DNA of 64,000 bases from Xanthocytophaga agilis (lineage in GTDB: Bacteria; Bacteroidota; Bacteroidia; Cytophagales; 172606-1), in assembly GCF_030068605.1 (NCBI RefSeq), contig NZ_JASJOU010000001.1, positions 1,364,001 to 1,428,000 on the forward strand, read 5' to 3'. Below the pieces are notes generated by a model. That model was not told the origin of the DNA, did not search any database, and worked only from the letters and a program-made list of their open reading frames with translations. This document shows positions 55,745 to 64,000 of this stretch, piece by piece. A program made the translations under genes and the position numbers. Position 1 is the first letter of the stretch; each line of letters opens with the position of its first letter.

Positions 55745-57282
55745 GTAGTACACCACAAAAATATGATCTTATTGTAATAGGAAGCGGGCTTGGAGGCTTG
55801 TTGTGCGCCTATATATTTGGCAAAGAAGGCTATAAAGTATGTGTGCTTGAAAAAAACAATCAGATTGGCGGAAGTTTACAGACATTCGTACGTGACAAAC
55901 AAATATTTGATACAGGAGTTCATTATGTAGGTGGCTTGGATAAGGGCCAGCCATTGCATACATTCTTTTCCTATTTTGAGTTAATGGATAAGCTCAAAAT
56001 TGTGCGAATGGATGAAAACGGTTTTGAGAAAATCACCTTTGGGAAAGAAAAAAAGACATTCTTTTATGGGATGGGCTATGAGAATTTCAGTCGAATCATG
56101 AAAGGATATTTTCCAGATGAGGTAGAAGCCATCAATAAATACTGTCTTGATCTGCAATCTACCTGTGCAGCTTTCCCTATGTATAATGCAGATGATGCAG
56201 ATGACTCTGTCACTACTGAACTTCTACAACTCAGCGCAATTGATTATTTCAAAAACCTCACCTCCAATACTGAACTTCAGAACGTACTGGCAGCTACAAA
56301 CTTATTATATGCGGGTGTAGCAGATAAAACACCTTTTTATGTACACGCTCTGGTGGTAAATTCCTATATGGAGAGCGCCTATCGGTTTATCAATGGTGGA
56401 GGTCAGATTGCTACCCTGCTGGCACGGTCAATCAGAGCCCAAGGAGGCGTAATTGTTAAATATGCAGAAGCAGAAAAAATCATCACTAACGAGGAGGAAG
56501 CGCTGTATGTCCAAACAAAAGATGGCCGACAGTTTTATGGTAACTATTTCATTTCAGGTATTCATCCAGCCTCCTTAATGGATATGCTGGATACACCTAA
56601 AATCCGAAATGTATACAAAAACCGGATTAAAACACTGGAAAATACCACGTCTATCTTTATTCTTAACCTGATTCTGAAAAAGGATACCATTCCTTATCAA
56701 AACTATAATACTTATCATTACGACCATTGGAATGTATGGGATACATTCCAGTATGAAGAACATGAATGGCCTTTATCCTATGCCGCCTTTTATCCTGTCC
56801 ACAAACAAGAAAGTCCCTTTGTAGACTCTCTTACTGTAATGGCCTATATGCGCTACGACGAAGTACAACCATGGGAAAATACGTTTAATACCATTTACCA
56901 GAAAGGTTCCAGAGGAGAAAGCTATGAGCAATTCAAAGAAAAAAAATCAAAACAACTGATCCGGAAACTTAGTGAAAATATCCCCGGTCTGGAAGAAGCC
57001 ATTGTAAGTTATTATGCATCTACACCTCTTACCTATCGGGACTATATTGGAACCAAGGAAGGTTCTATTTACGGTATCCTTAAAGATTACCATGATCCCA
57101 TCCGAACGTTTATTGCACCACGCACCCGCGTCCGTAATGTACTGATTACCGGACAAAATATGCATATGCATGGTATTTATGGGGTTACAGTATCCGCTGT
57201 TAAAACTTGTGCAGAAATTTTTGGAAGATCGTATCTGATGAATCAGATAAAAGCCTGCAAAGCAACCCCATCAGCTATCTAA
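55741..57282 (+). CDS. CrtI/retinol-saturase-type FAD oxidoreductase
   Basis: 513 residues. Rossmann FAD-binding motif VIGSGLGGLLCAYIFGKEG at residue 11 and a GG-doublet, CVLEKNNQIGGSLQTF, then HYVGGLDKG and a C-terminal TGQNMHMHGIYG motif, as in phytoene desaturase and all-trans-retinol 13,14-reductase relatives. It could reduce or desaturate the polyene. Overlaps the fusion gene by 4 bp and is the last gene of the cluster. Hydrophobic substrate tunnel residues cannot be assigned. It is not a halogenase or flavin monooxygenase by motif, so ring hydroxylation, if any, needs another enzyme. Confidence 0.85.
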   Translation: MSSTPQKYDLIVIGSGLGGLLCAYIFGKEGYKVCVLEKNNQIGGSLQTFVRDKQIFDTGVHYVGGLDKGQPLHTFFSYFELMDKLKIVRMDENGFEKITFGKEKKTFFYGMGYENFSRIMKGYFPDEVEAINKYCLDLQSTCAAFPMYNADDADDSVTTELLQLSAIDYFKNLTSNTELQNVLAATNLLYAGVADKTPFYVHALVVNSYMESAYRFINGGGQIATLLARSIRAQGGVIVKYAEAEKIITNEEEALYVQTKDGRQFYGNYFISGIHPASLMDMLDTPKIRNVYKNRIKTLENTTSIFILNLILKKDTIPYQNYNTYHYDHWNVWDTFQYEEHEWPLSYAAFYPVHKQESPFVDSLTVMAYMRYDEVQPWENTFNTIYQKGSRGESYEQFKEKKSKQLIRKLSENIPGLEEAIVSYYASTPLTYRDYIGTKEGSIYGILKDYHDPIRTFIAPRTRVRNVLITGQNMHMHGIYGVTVSAVKTCAEIFGRSYLMNQIKACKATPSAI

Positions 57283-57296
57283 CTTCAATCTATTCA

Positions 57297-57332
57297 TCTT
57301 CTGAAGGTAAAATCTATTTTACCTTCAGAAGA
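57297..57332. terminator. Palindrome between converging genes
   Basis: Arms 57297-57313 and 57316-57332 are exact inverted copies of 17 nt; the actual loop must open a few pairs. The stem overlaps the TAG of the minus-strand hypothetical gene, ending the pigment cluster (plus) and the minus-strand operon together. No strong T-run follows, so termination efficiency is uncertain. Confidence 0.6.
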
Positions 57333-58156
57333 AATAAATCTCTGTTATTAGCTGTCTGGATATAAAATCCACGAATCTCCTGTCCTTTCCAGGTAAATTT
57401 AACGAAGTGTCCCATCAACTTCCCATTTGATCGCAATTCGTTATCTTTCAGCTTGATATCTTTTTCACTATTAGCTCGCCGCTGCCATCCATATCCCATC
57501 CACTCTTTAGGAATCAATGTAACATTATCCCATTCTATTCGCCATACAGTTCCTTTCTGATCATGTGCAGAAGATTTCCACTGGTATTCCCCATCGTACT
57601 CACTAGGATGACGCAAATCCTTTTCTAACATTGCAAATGGAACTCTGTCGATATCCAATCCGGAAACTTCTCTGGGAGGTAGTTCCAGGCCTAGTTCTTT
57701 TCCTGTAAGCTTGTAACCACCTTTGGATGTTTTTGCAACCACATCTGTTTTTTTATCTTTCTCTGTACTTGTATTTACAGAAACAGACGATACAGGTGTC
57801 GGTGTTTCTTTTTTGGGAGCAGAGGTCTCAGTTGAAACTATTGTCGAAGCAGGCTTTTTTTCCTCAGTTACTCTCTCCTGAGTTGTGCTTTTTGCAAGTA
57901 CAGGAGGTGGCTCATCCAATATTTCGATATAACCATCACTATATAATATAGTAGAAACTTCTTTGGTAGGAACAGAGAAGGTAGCTCCATTGGGAGATTG
58001 ATATTTTTTATATTTTATCTCCTTGGATGAAATCTCTACCACAATTGCATTAATCACAGACTTATCTTTTTTCTGAATCTTATCAGGGCCTTTTTGCTGA
58101 GCATTTGCAAAGCAGAGTGAGATTAGAAATAAACAAGTTATAAGTAGTTTTTTCAT
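57314..58156 (-). CDS. Secreted protein with a small repeated beta domain (280 aa)
   Basis: A signal peptide (1-19, SLCFANAQQ) is followed by a short domain (about 32-80) reading K-x-INAIVVEISSKEIKYKKYQSP, EVSTILYSDGYIEIL. The same pattern occurs twice in the 401-aa protein two genes upstream. A Pro/Ser/Thr/Lys linker (85-150) and a C-terminal domain (about 165-280) with VTLIPKEWMGYGWQRRANSE and FYIQTANNRDLFLLKVK complete it. No named family is recognised. Third gene of a minus-strand operon, 2 bp after the TPR gene. Confidence 0.7.
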   Translation of the reverse strand: MKKLLITCLFLISLCFANAQQKGPDKIQKKDKSVINAIVVEISSKEIKYKKYQSPNGATFSVPTKEVSTILYSDGYIEILDEPPPVLAKSTTQERVTEEKKPASTIVSTETSAPKKETPTPVSSVSVNTSTEKDKKTDVVAKTSKGGYKLTGKELGLELPPREVSGLDIDRVPFAMLEKDLRHPSEYDGEYQWKSSAHDQKGTVWRIEWDNVTLIPKEWMGYGWQRRANSEKDIKLKDNELRSNGKLMGHFVKFTWKGQEIRGFYIQTANNRDLFLLKVK

Positions 58157-58158
58157 TT

Positions 58159-61149
58159 TCAGTTAGGAGATGATAACAGATTTTTTTTCTTAAGAGCAGA
58201 ATACCTCTTAGCCAATATCTTGTTATTACGCAGGTTCTTTAAAAAGAATTCTTCGTTATAGATAACAAAACTTTTATTCAGTTGCTTTGAAAGCAGGGCT
58301 TTTTCTACATAGAGCATCGCATCATTGGTATTATTTCTTGTATCGTATACACACGCCAATCCATATAAAGCTTCAGGGAATTCTGATGTATGCAGAAGTG
58401 CCTTATTAAATTGCATAGTAGCAAGAGAGTCTTGTTTCATTTGCAAATATAGAAAACCATAATCTGTATAAAATATGGTTTCTTTTCCACTTTCAACAGA
58501 AGCATTATATTCAGAAAAGTCTTTTAATGCTTTTTCATAATTCTGAGCCATAACGAAACTTAATCCTCTGCGATGTTTAGTATCTTTCAAGGTGTTGATA
58601 CTATCAATTCGTAATACGGTTGTATAGTTTTTAATCGCCTCCTCATACTCCTTTTTAAGATAATAAGCATTTGCTATTGCATAACGATAGGAAGGGTTCT
58701 CCGGAAAATATTCCAATGCTTTTGATATATTTTTTACGGCATCTTTCAAGCTATTCTGAGCCAAGAATGTAATGCCACGATAATAATATGCATCACTATA
58801 GTCTGCCACATATTCTATTGCCTTATCAAAAGCTTTTACCGCGTCTGGATAAGCCTTAGTATTATAATGACATTGGCCTACACCATGGTATACCTCTGCC
58901 AATTGTGCTTTCAGCTTTGTTATCAGATTTTTATTCTCGGATTTTTGAGCTTTTTTCAGATCAGGCTGCAAAATAGTAATCGCATTCTGGTAGAAAGAAA
59001 AAGCTATTTTGTAGCTGGTTAACTTTTGGTAGGAATCGCCTGCACCTTTATAAGCCTCTATATAGTTTTTGTTTTGTTTAATAGCCTGATCAAAACATTG
59101 AATAGCCTCATTATAACGGCTTAACCGGTATAAGGCAAGCCCTTTTTTGTAATATACTTCAGGAAATACTGACGTAAAACTTATAGCTGTATTATAATGA
59201 TCAATTGCCGTTTCAAACTCCTGCCTGGAAAATAAAACTTCCCCCTTTTTAAACCATGCCAGGCTATTTTTAGGGCGAATAACAATTGCATTTCTAAAGA
59301 ACTTCTCTGCCTTATCCAATTGTCCCTCCTCCAAAGCTTTCACTCCTCCATCGTACAAGGTTTTACTTTTCCACTCAATAGATTTTCTGGAGACAGAATC
59401 AAGACCCAGCTTTTCAGATTCAAAGAAATCTTTTGCAGCTTCCCGGTACTTTTCCAGATCAAACCGGACAAGTCCTCGCTGAAAGTAAGCCAGTAACAAT
59501 GTACCATTTAAAGAAATAGCCTTACTGAAACTCTTATCCGCATTCTGATAGTCAGTAGCAGATTGTTCTGTTGTAGCTTTCTTAAACTCCAACAAACCTT
59601 TTTCATAGAAAACTTCAGCGTTTTGAACTAATCCTAACTGATCCGTTTCTCTGATTAGTTTTTCATACTCCTCAATAGCTCCTTTCAGATTACCGGAGTT
59701 CTTCTTTAGTAAAACCTTTTTGATTATAATTGCCACTCTTTCACTATGGGTCTCTCTCCCCAAAGGAATATTTGCCAAAGCTACATCATAATCCGTAATA
59801 GCCCCGATAGCATTTCCATTCTTCTCAAGGTAATCCGCACGTATCAACCTTGCTTCCTGATAATACGCATCTATTTCTATTGCTTTGTTAAAGTCTTCCA
59901 ATGCACGATCCTTAGCTTTGCGATCAGAAGAAAGTAAATAGGCTTTTCCTCTTAACAAAAAGAACTCAGGATAATCAGCTATGACTTTACGTTTTTCCTT
60001 AATCTTTCTATCACACTCTTCTATCGCATCCGCAATTTTTCCCGCTTCCATTCTGTTCCGGACAGAAGATATATCATTTACACGCTGAGAAAGAGGTTGC
60101 AACTCACGTGTTATAATATCGGTAGCCTGTGGTCTCTTTTGCACTGCCTTCTGATAAAAATCCATAGCTACTTCATACCGCCGCTCCTTCTTTGCACGTT
60201 CAGCCTGAGCAATATACGACTCATACGTACGAATACTTAGTTCCTTTTTCACCCGAATTAGCTGAACCAAAGGAACTGTGTTAAATGGATTTAATTCTCG
60301 TGCCTTTTTGTAAGCTGTTTCAGCTTCTTCAAACTCCTGATTAGCATACAATTGATTAGCATGGGTAATGGCTTGTTTAAACTCTTCTTCCAGTTTCTTT
60401 TTAGATTCTTCCTGAAGAGCTTCATATTCCTTGATAGCCAGTTCCAATCGATCGGAAGAGGCAACAGCTTCGGTATTTCCAGATGCACTTAGTTGTGCAG
60501 TATCTGCAACCATGGCAATATCAGAAAGAATAAGAATATCACTATCTGTAGATTCAACAGGAAGAGAAGGATCAAAGAAATGAATACCACTGATGAAGGT
60601 ATACCACCTGTTGCCCCGCTTTTCAGCTCTAAGTAGTGCAATCCTTTGCCGCACCGGATATGCTAGTTGCTTTTTTCTATCCTTTTTGGAAAACTGGCTT
60701 TCAAAAAACACTTTAATGTACAGATAATCCTTTTTTTTCAGGTGAGAAACCTGAAAATTGGATAAAGTAATAGTAGGGTCAATATCCTTCTCATACAGAA
60801 TATCCAGTGTATTCAGATATTTATCTGCAGGAAGATCTTTTGTATGTCCTAATTGGTTTTCGGGATCTATATCATCTTCAATTACAGCATCTTTGCTATA
60901 AAAAATCTGATTCCTTGATGGAGAGTAACTATTTTCAATGGCCTCCTTGAGTTCATTGGGAGCATTTTCAGCAAAAGCAACAAAATTTAACAGAGACTGA
61001 TACGCTTTAACCGTTTCCTTTGCCTGATAAGTAATTTCAGCAGCCTCCTTTACTGTAATTTGCTCCTGCGCCTGTACAAACACGAACTGGCTTATAAACA
61101 AAAATATAGCCAGAATACAACGTAATCTCATTCTATGATGACAATTCAT
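58159..61149 (-). CDS. Large secreted TPR protein (about 996 aa)
   Basis: Start at 61149 (MNCHHRMRLR) leaves 22 bp to the upstream gene and gives a signal peptide ending FVFVQAQ; an ATG at 61203 would overlap the upstream gene by 32 bp, and 61131 is a third option. An N-terminal domain of about 200 residues is followed by tetratricopeptide repeats to the end (for example ALEDFNKAIEIDAYYQEARL, AEKFFRNAIVIRPKNSLAWFKKG, YNEAIQCFDQAIKQNKNYIEAY). Periplasmic scaffold of unknown function between two proteins that share a repeated small domain. Confidence 0.82.
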   Translation of the reverse strand: MNCHHRMRLRCILAIFLFISQFVFVQAQEQITVKEAAEITYQAKETVKAYQSLLNFVAFAENAPNELKEAIENSYSPSRNQIFYSKDAVIEDDIDPENQLGHTKDLPADKYLNTLDILYEKDIDPTITLSNFQVSHLKKKDYLYIKVFFESQFSKKDRKKQLAYPVRQRIALLRAEKRGNRWYTFISGIHFFDPSLPVESTDSDILILSDIAMVADTAQLSASGNTEAVASSDRLELAIKEYEALQEESKKKLEEEFKQAITHANQLYANQEFEEAETAYKKARELNPFNTVPLVQLIRVKKELSIRTYESYIAQAERAKKERRYEVAMDFYQKAVQKRPQATDIITRELQPLSQRVNDISSVRNRMEAGKIADAIEECDRKIKEKRKVIADYPEFFLLRGKAYLLSSDRKAKDRALEDFNKAIEIDAYYQEARLIRADYLEKNGNAIGAITDYDVALANIPLGRETHSERVAIIIKKVLLKKNSGNLKGAIEEYEKLIRETDQLGLVQNAEVFYEKGLLEFKKATTEQSATDYQNADKSFSKAISLNGTLLLAYFQRGLVRFDLEKYREAAKDFFESEKLGLDSVSRKSIEWKSKTLYDGGVKALEEGQLDKAEKFFRNAIVIRPKNSLAWFKKGEVLFSRQEFETAIDHYNTAISFTSVFPEVYYKKGLALYRLSRYNEAIQCFDQAIKQNKNYIEAYKGAGDSYQKLTSYKIAFSFYQNAITILQPDLKKAQKSENKNLITKLKAQLAEVYHGVGQCHYNTKAYPDAVKAFDKAIEYVADYSDAYYYRGITFLAQNSLKDAVKNISKALEYFPENPSYRYAIANAYYLKKEYEEAIKNYTTVLRIDSINTLKDTKHRRGLSFVMAQNYEKALKDFSEYNASVESGKETIFYTDYGFLYLQMKQDSLATMQFNKALLHTSEFPEALYGLACVYDTRNNTNDAMLYVEKALLSKQLNKSFVIYNEEFFLKNLRNNKILAKRYSALKKKNLLSSPN

Positions 61150-61171
61150 TCTTCTAATACCAGTAAAGCCT

Positions 61172-62377
61172 TTATTGTTTACGAGTTTCCACAACACCCA
61201 CATCTGCTAAAAATACATCCCAAACTTTTTTGGTTACACCTTCTTCATCTTTGTCATATAATTTCAGAATAACAGTCGCATTACGTTCTGTAACATCTCC
61301 ATAAACCATTATCCCATCTTTAAAGCCTTTAAATGTCTGAACAAACGAAATAACAGCATAATAATTTCCATCCTGTCCTTTTCTAAACTCAGAGGCGTAG
61401 CTTATATCAGCAAATTCAAGCTCCACTTTTGAATATTGTGAACTTCTTGTCAATAATCGATCAAGATATCCTCTGATTTTATACTTATTCTTTATACCTG
61501 TATTAATATTGGAGACTTCAACGCGTGCATCTTCATTCACAAATAAGCCTGTAGTCAGATCTATTGTTTTATTTGCCTTTTCCCTGGAGGTATTTACATC
61601 CGTAATAATTTGAAGATTTACTGTAAATTCATCTGTTTTGATTAATGCTTTATTTTTAAATTCTTCAAACTGCTCTGGAGATAATCCATAAGTGTCTTTA
61701 TTAGCAGTATTACCGGATTGACTGGTATTACCAGAGGCAACTGAAGGTCCACCTCCATTAGCTTTTTCATTTGTATTATTCTTTGTCGATACAACTGTTT
61801 GATTGACAGATGTTGTATTTGTAGCCACCCTTTCTTTCTCAACAGGGACTGATTTTTCTGTAAATAATCCATCTACCTGCTTTTTAACTGATTTTAATAC
61901 AGGAGCAGCATCATTTGGAGTGATCAGTAACTCATGCTTGCCATCTTTGTAAAGAATTACTACCAGTTTGGACTTCTCAAGTGTTTGTGCCTGACCTGTC
62001 AAAAGGTTCTTAAACTGAAGGCTTTCAGGGCTATTCTCTCCTATGGAAGATTTAATAACCTGTTGATCTTTTGTGATTATGATATCAAAATTACGTGGCG
62101 TTGCAGTTGCTACAGAAGGCATTGCACTGGCAGCATAAGAATCATCTACAGGAAAAACTATATAATTACCGCTTTCGCTAAAAACCATTAATATCTCATC
62201 GGGTTCCAGTACCCGATCAGGACCTTTCAAATTCTGCAGCGATTTATACTTTACCCGCTTATCACTTACTTCTATTAGTTTGCACTTTAATGCACTTTCG
62301 TCACTTTGATAGATTACATCCTGCGCATAGGCAGGTAAGAGAACTAAGAAGCTGATAATAGTTACTAGTGGTTTCAT
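61172..62377 (-). CDS. Secreted protein with two copies of the small domain (401 aa)
   Basis: Signal peptide (1-19, LPAYAQ). Residues about 24-76 read ALKCKLIEVSDKRVKYKSLQ, EILMVFSESGNYIVF, and about 102-154 read QVIKSSIGENSPESLQFKNL, KLVVILYKDGKHELLI: two copies of the unit also found once in the 280-aa protein of this operon. After a Ser/Asn-rich linker the C-terminal domain (about 240-401) has VEVSNINTGIKNKYKIRGYLDRL and a beta-rich end WDVFLADVGVVETR. No named family is recognised. First gene of the operon. Confidence 0.72.
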   Translation of the reverse strand: MKPLVTIISFLVLLPAYAQDVIYQSDESALKCKLIEVSDKRVKYKSLQNLKGPDRVLEPDEILMVFSESGNYIVFPVDDSYAASAMPSVATATPRNFDIIITKDQQVIKSSIGENSPESLQFKNLLTGQAQTLEKSKLVVILYKDGKHELLITPNDAAPVLKSVKKQVDGLFTEKSVPVEKERVATNTTSVNQTVVSTKNNTNEKANGGGPSVASGNTSQSGNTANKDTYGLSPEQFEEFKNKALIKTDEFTVNLQIITDVNTSREKANKTIDLTTGLFVNEDARVEVSNINTGIKNKYKIRGYLDRLLTRSSQYSKVELEFADISYASEFRKGQDGNYYAVISFVQTFKGFKDGIMVYGDVTERNATVILKLYDKDEEGVTKKVWDVFLADVGVVETRKQ

Positions 62378-62985
62378 ATGGGGTGGGTTACGAGATAAGC
62401 AATCGAAAATCTTTAATAAAACTTACTCTTGTCTGATTCGAAAAGAGTAAGTTTTATTAAAGATTTCCCTATATTCTTTGCATCACAAATAGTTTACAAC
62501 AAGGATACTTTCATTTTTCCATTACAGGAATACAGAAAAACGTAAAATACTTAAAAACAAATATATAAAGGTAAGATTTAAATATATAGACATCTTTCGA
62601 ATATTCAATGATCTATTACTAAAATTCAAATTAAAATCACTATGCTCTACAAAATTGAGATATTCAGCCATAGAAGCTCTCTATTTATACTTGTAAGCCT
62701 TGTAAGGTTACTCAACTTTTTAAACTTTTTTTTAACTGTCTCTAAAATTCATAGCCCAACCATACACATACATCTGAACTTTGATCTATCTGTTAAAGTA
62801 CAATCAGGCTTAAATTCTTGCCTTGAGTCACCCATAACTATCCAAAAGTAGTTTTCAATATTATATACTATAGATATGATAAGCGGTTCAGAATAGTATT
62901 CTACCTACTTGCAACCATTCAAGTACTTGGTGTGTCACCTGTATGCAAAGTCTTTGTACATACATCATACTCATTTTACAACCTC
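62378..62985. other. 608-bp intergenic region with a 24-bp inverted repeat
   Basis: Separates the minus-strand operon from a plus-strand lipoprotein gene and must hold both promoters. Contains the perfect inverted repeat at 62407-62466. A 69-codon frame at 62642-62851 has a biased, AT-driven composition and no family features, so it is not called a gene. No RNA gene was recognised. Confidence 0.5.
62407..62466. repeat. 24-bp perfect inverted repeat at the operon head
   Basis: Arms 62407-62430 and 62443-62466 are exact reverse complements (24 bp), loop GTCTGATTCGAA of 12 nt. It lies 30 bp upstream of the 401-aa protein start on the minus strand. No gene reads into it from the other side, so its function as a terminator is doubtful; an operator, leader structure or mobile-element relic are alternatives. 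Confidence 0.6.
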
Positions 62986-64000
62986 ATGTATTCAAAAATT
63001 GCCATTCTTTCAAGCCTTGTGCTAGCTATGTTCTTACTGTCCTGTAAGAAAGAAGATGACTCCAATACACCTCAGCCAGGAAAAGGAGTATTTATTGACC
63101 ATGGATTTATCCCGGTAGCTGTTGAAATCAATCCAAGTGCGGATATTCAGGAGGCTATCTATTCTAACAATAAAGTATTTGTTGCAACATCTGATGGAAT
63201 ATGGAAAAACGATCTTACAACAAAAGCCTGGAGTCGCTCAGGATTGGAAGGTAAACGCATTACGTTTATTTACAAACATCCAACCATTGATAAAAAATTC
63301 TTTGCAGGAATATCTCCTGATTCTAACGAGAAGACTCTTTATGTATCAACGGACGAAGGTCAAACATGGACAACCGTAGAGAGTCCGGTGTATAGCTCAC
63401 AGGAGTCTACGTATGAGATCTATGTTTGTATGGCCATTCATCCGGCTAAACCCAACATTGTGTTTGCCAATCTAATGGGCGGTACTACTATTGCCGTATC
63501 CAAAGATGGAGGTAATACCTGGCATAGAAATAATTATGCGGACGACTCGAATTTTTCATACCCTTGTCCTATTGCAGTTATTCCTGGTAACTCCAGCCAG
63601 ATATTTCAAGGTGCTGAAGCACCTCTGGACGATGCCTGGTTAGCCACCTATGACATTAATAGTGCAGATCCAGTCATGCTTTCAAATTTTCAGAAGGTAG
63701 TAGATATGGATGTCTGGGATAATCGCCGTCCTAATGAACTGGCAACATTCTCCTATACTCCTAATACTTTATATGTAGGACAGGAAGGTGCATTGTCTAA
63801 GGTAACCGGGAATCAATCTGTGTTTATTTATAAATCAGATGAAAAATCTACCTTCCCTTATTCTTATATTGAGGGTATATGGGTAGATCCAGCCAATACC
63901 AAACATATTCTGTTTGGAGGAGCAGTCAATGGGGAACAAACTACACTTTCTCTTTATGAAACACAAGACGAAGGTAAAACGATTGCTCAGATCTCTGATA
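62986..64000 (+). CDS. BNR-repeat (sialidase/xyloglucanase-like) lipoprotein, 5' part
   Basis: Open to the window end; 338 codons visible. ATG 62986 begins a lipoprotein signal peptide ending MFLLSCKKEDD. It is a beta-propeller-like protein with Asp-box/BNR motifs: YVSTDEGQTWTTV (about 124), AVSKDGGNTWHR (about 170) and YETQDEGKT (about 328), each spaced by strand-rich sequence. Relatives include sialidases and xyloglucanase-type hydrolases as well as non-catalytic propellers; catalytic residues cannot be judged from the part shown. The charged KKEDD after the lipobox Cys suggests surface export as in many Bacteroidota lipoproteins. Confidence 0.8.
   Translation, partial: MYSKIAILSSLVLAMFLLSCKKEDDSNTPQPGKGVFIDHGFIPVAVEINPSADIQEAIYSNNKVFVATSDGIWKNDLTTKAWSRSGLEGKRITFIYKHPTIDKKFFAGISPDSNEKTLYVSTDEGQTWTTVESPVYSSQESTYEIYVCMAIHPAKPNIVFANLMGGTTIAVSKDGGNTWHRNNYADDSNFSYPCPIAVIPGNSSQIFQGAEAPLDDAWLATYDINSADPVMLSNFQKVVDMDVWDNRRPNELATFSYTPNTLYVGQEGALSKVTGNQSVFIYKSDEKSTFPYSYIEGIWVDPANTKHILFGGAVNGEQTTLSLYETQDEGKTIAQISD

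Noticed and set aside
62642-62851. 69-codon plus-strand frame in the 608-bp gap
   Set aside because: AT-driven composition, no domain, no signal peptide of normal form and no neighbour support.

Overview
This window is AT-rich bacterial DNA from a member of the Bacteroidota, most likely a Cytophagales-type gliding or polymer-degrading bacterium. The evidence is the gene content: a flexirubin/aryl-polyene pigment locus, LytTR and 7TM-DISM signalling proteins, HU-CCDC81/SPOR and large TPR envelope proteins, a GH9 cellulase and YkuD_2 L,D-transpeptidase. Candidate promoters of the TAnnTTTG type and starts without strong Shine-Dalgarno sequences agree with this. The genus is not identified. No tRNA, rRNA, CRISPR array, insertion sequence or phage gene was seen.

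Region 1 (1-33.6 kb) is mainly housekeeping and envelope genes, mostly on the minus strand: the tail of riboflavin synthase, a LytTR response regulator, PAP2 phosphatase, aerobic coproporphyrinogen oxidase (hemF), a membrane protein with an LAS-type metallopeptidase signature, a 7TM-DISM histidine kinase, a TonB-family protein, an envelope operon (HU-CCDC81/SPOR protein, outer-membrane barrel, 999-aa TPR protein), a second TPR protein, gyrA, a Lys/Glu-rich lipoprotein, a cation/proton antiporter, an ECF sigma operon (sigma factor, membrane regulator with a barrel-like tail, serine hydrolase, outer-membrane protein), malQ, a YitT-family protein, a plus-strand L,D-transpeptidase, a TPR histidine kinase, a decayed TolC-family gene, a DUF3124 lipoprotein and a secreted GH9 glycosidase.

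Region 2 (33.6-57.3 kb, all plus strand) is a compact 22-gene cluster with many 1-4 bp stop/start overlaps. It encodes an aromatic amino-acid ammonia-lyase, an aryl acid-activating ligase, a phosphopantetheinyl transferase, two acyl carrier proteins, three complete ketosynthases and two ketosynthase-like proteins without the catalytic Cys, a ketoreductase, two hotdog dehydratases, a thioesterase, a methyltransferase, an LpxL-like acyltransferase, a C45 autoproteolytic hydrolase, a NodB-like deacetylase, a LolA-like carrier, a lipoprotein, a GT2-DUF2062 protein, a 1286-aa MMPL-acyltransferase-methyltransferase fusion and a CrtI-like FAD oxidoreductase. The likely scheme is: tyrosine to coumarate, activation and loading on ACP, iterative extension, reduction and dehydration to an aryl polyene, tailoring, attachment to a lipid or glycolipid, and delivery to the outer membrane by the MMPL/LolA machinery. 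No DarA/DarB pair for the dialkylresorcinol half of a true flexirubin is present in the window.

Region 3 (57.3-64 kb) holds a minus-strand three-gene operon of two secreted proteins sharing a small repeated domain around a 1014-aa TPR protein, then the start of a BNR/sialidase-like lipoprotein cut by the window end. Long perfect inverted repeats occur at 17881-17941 and 62407-62466.
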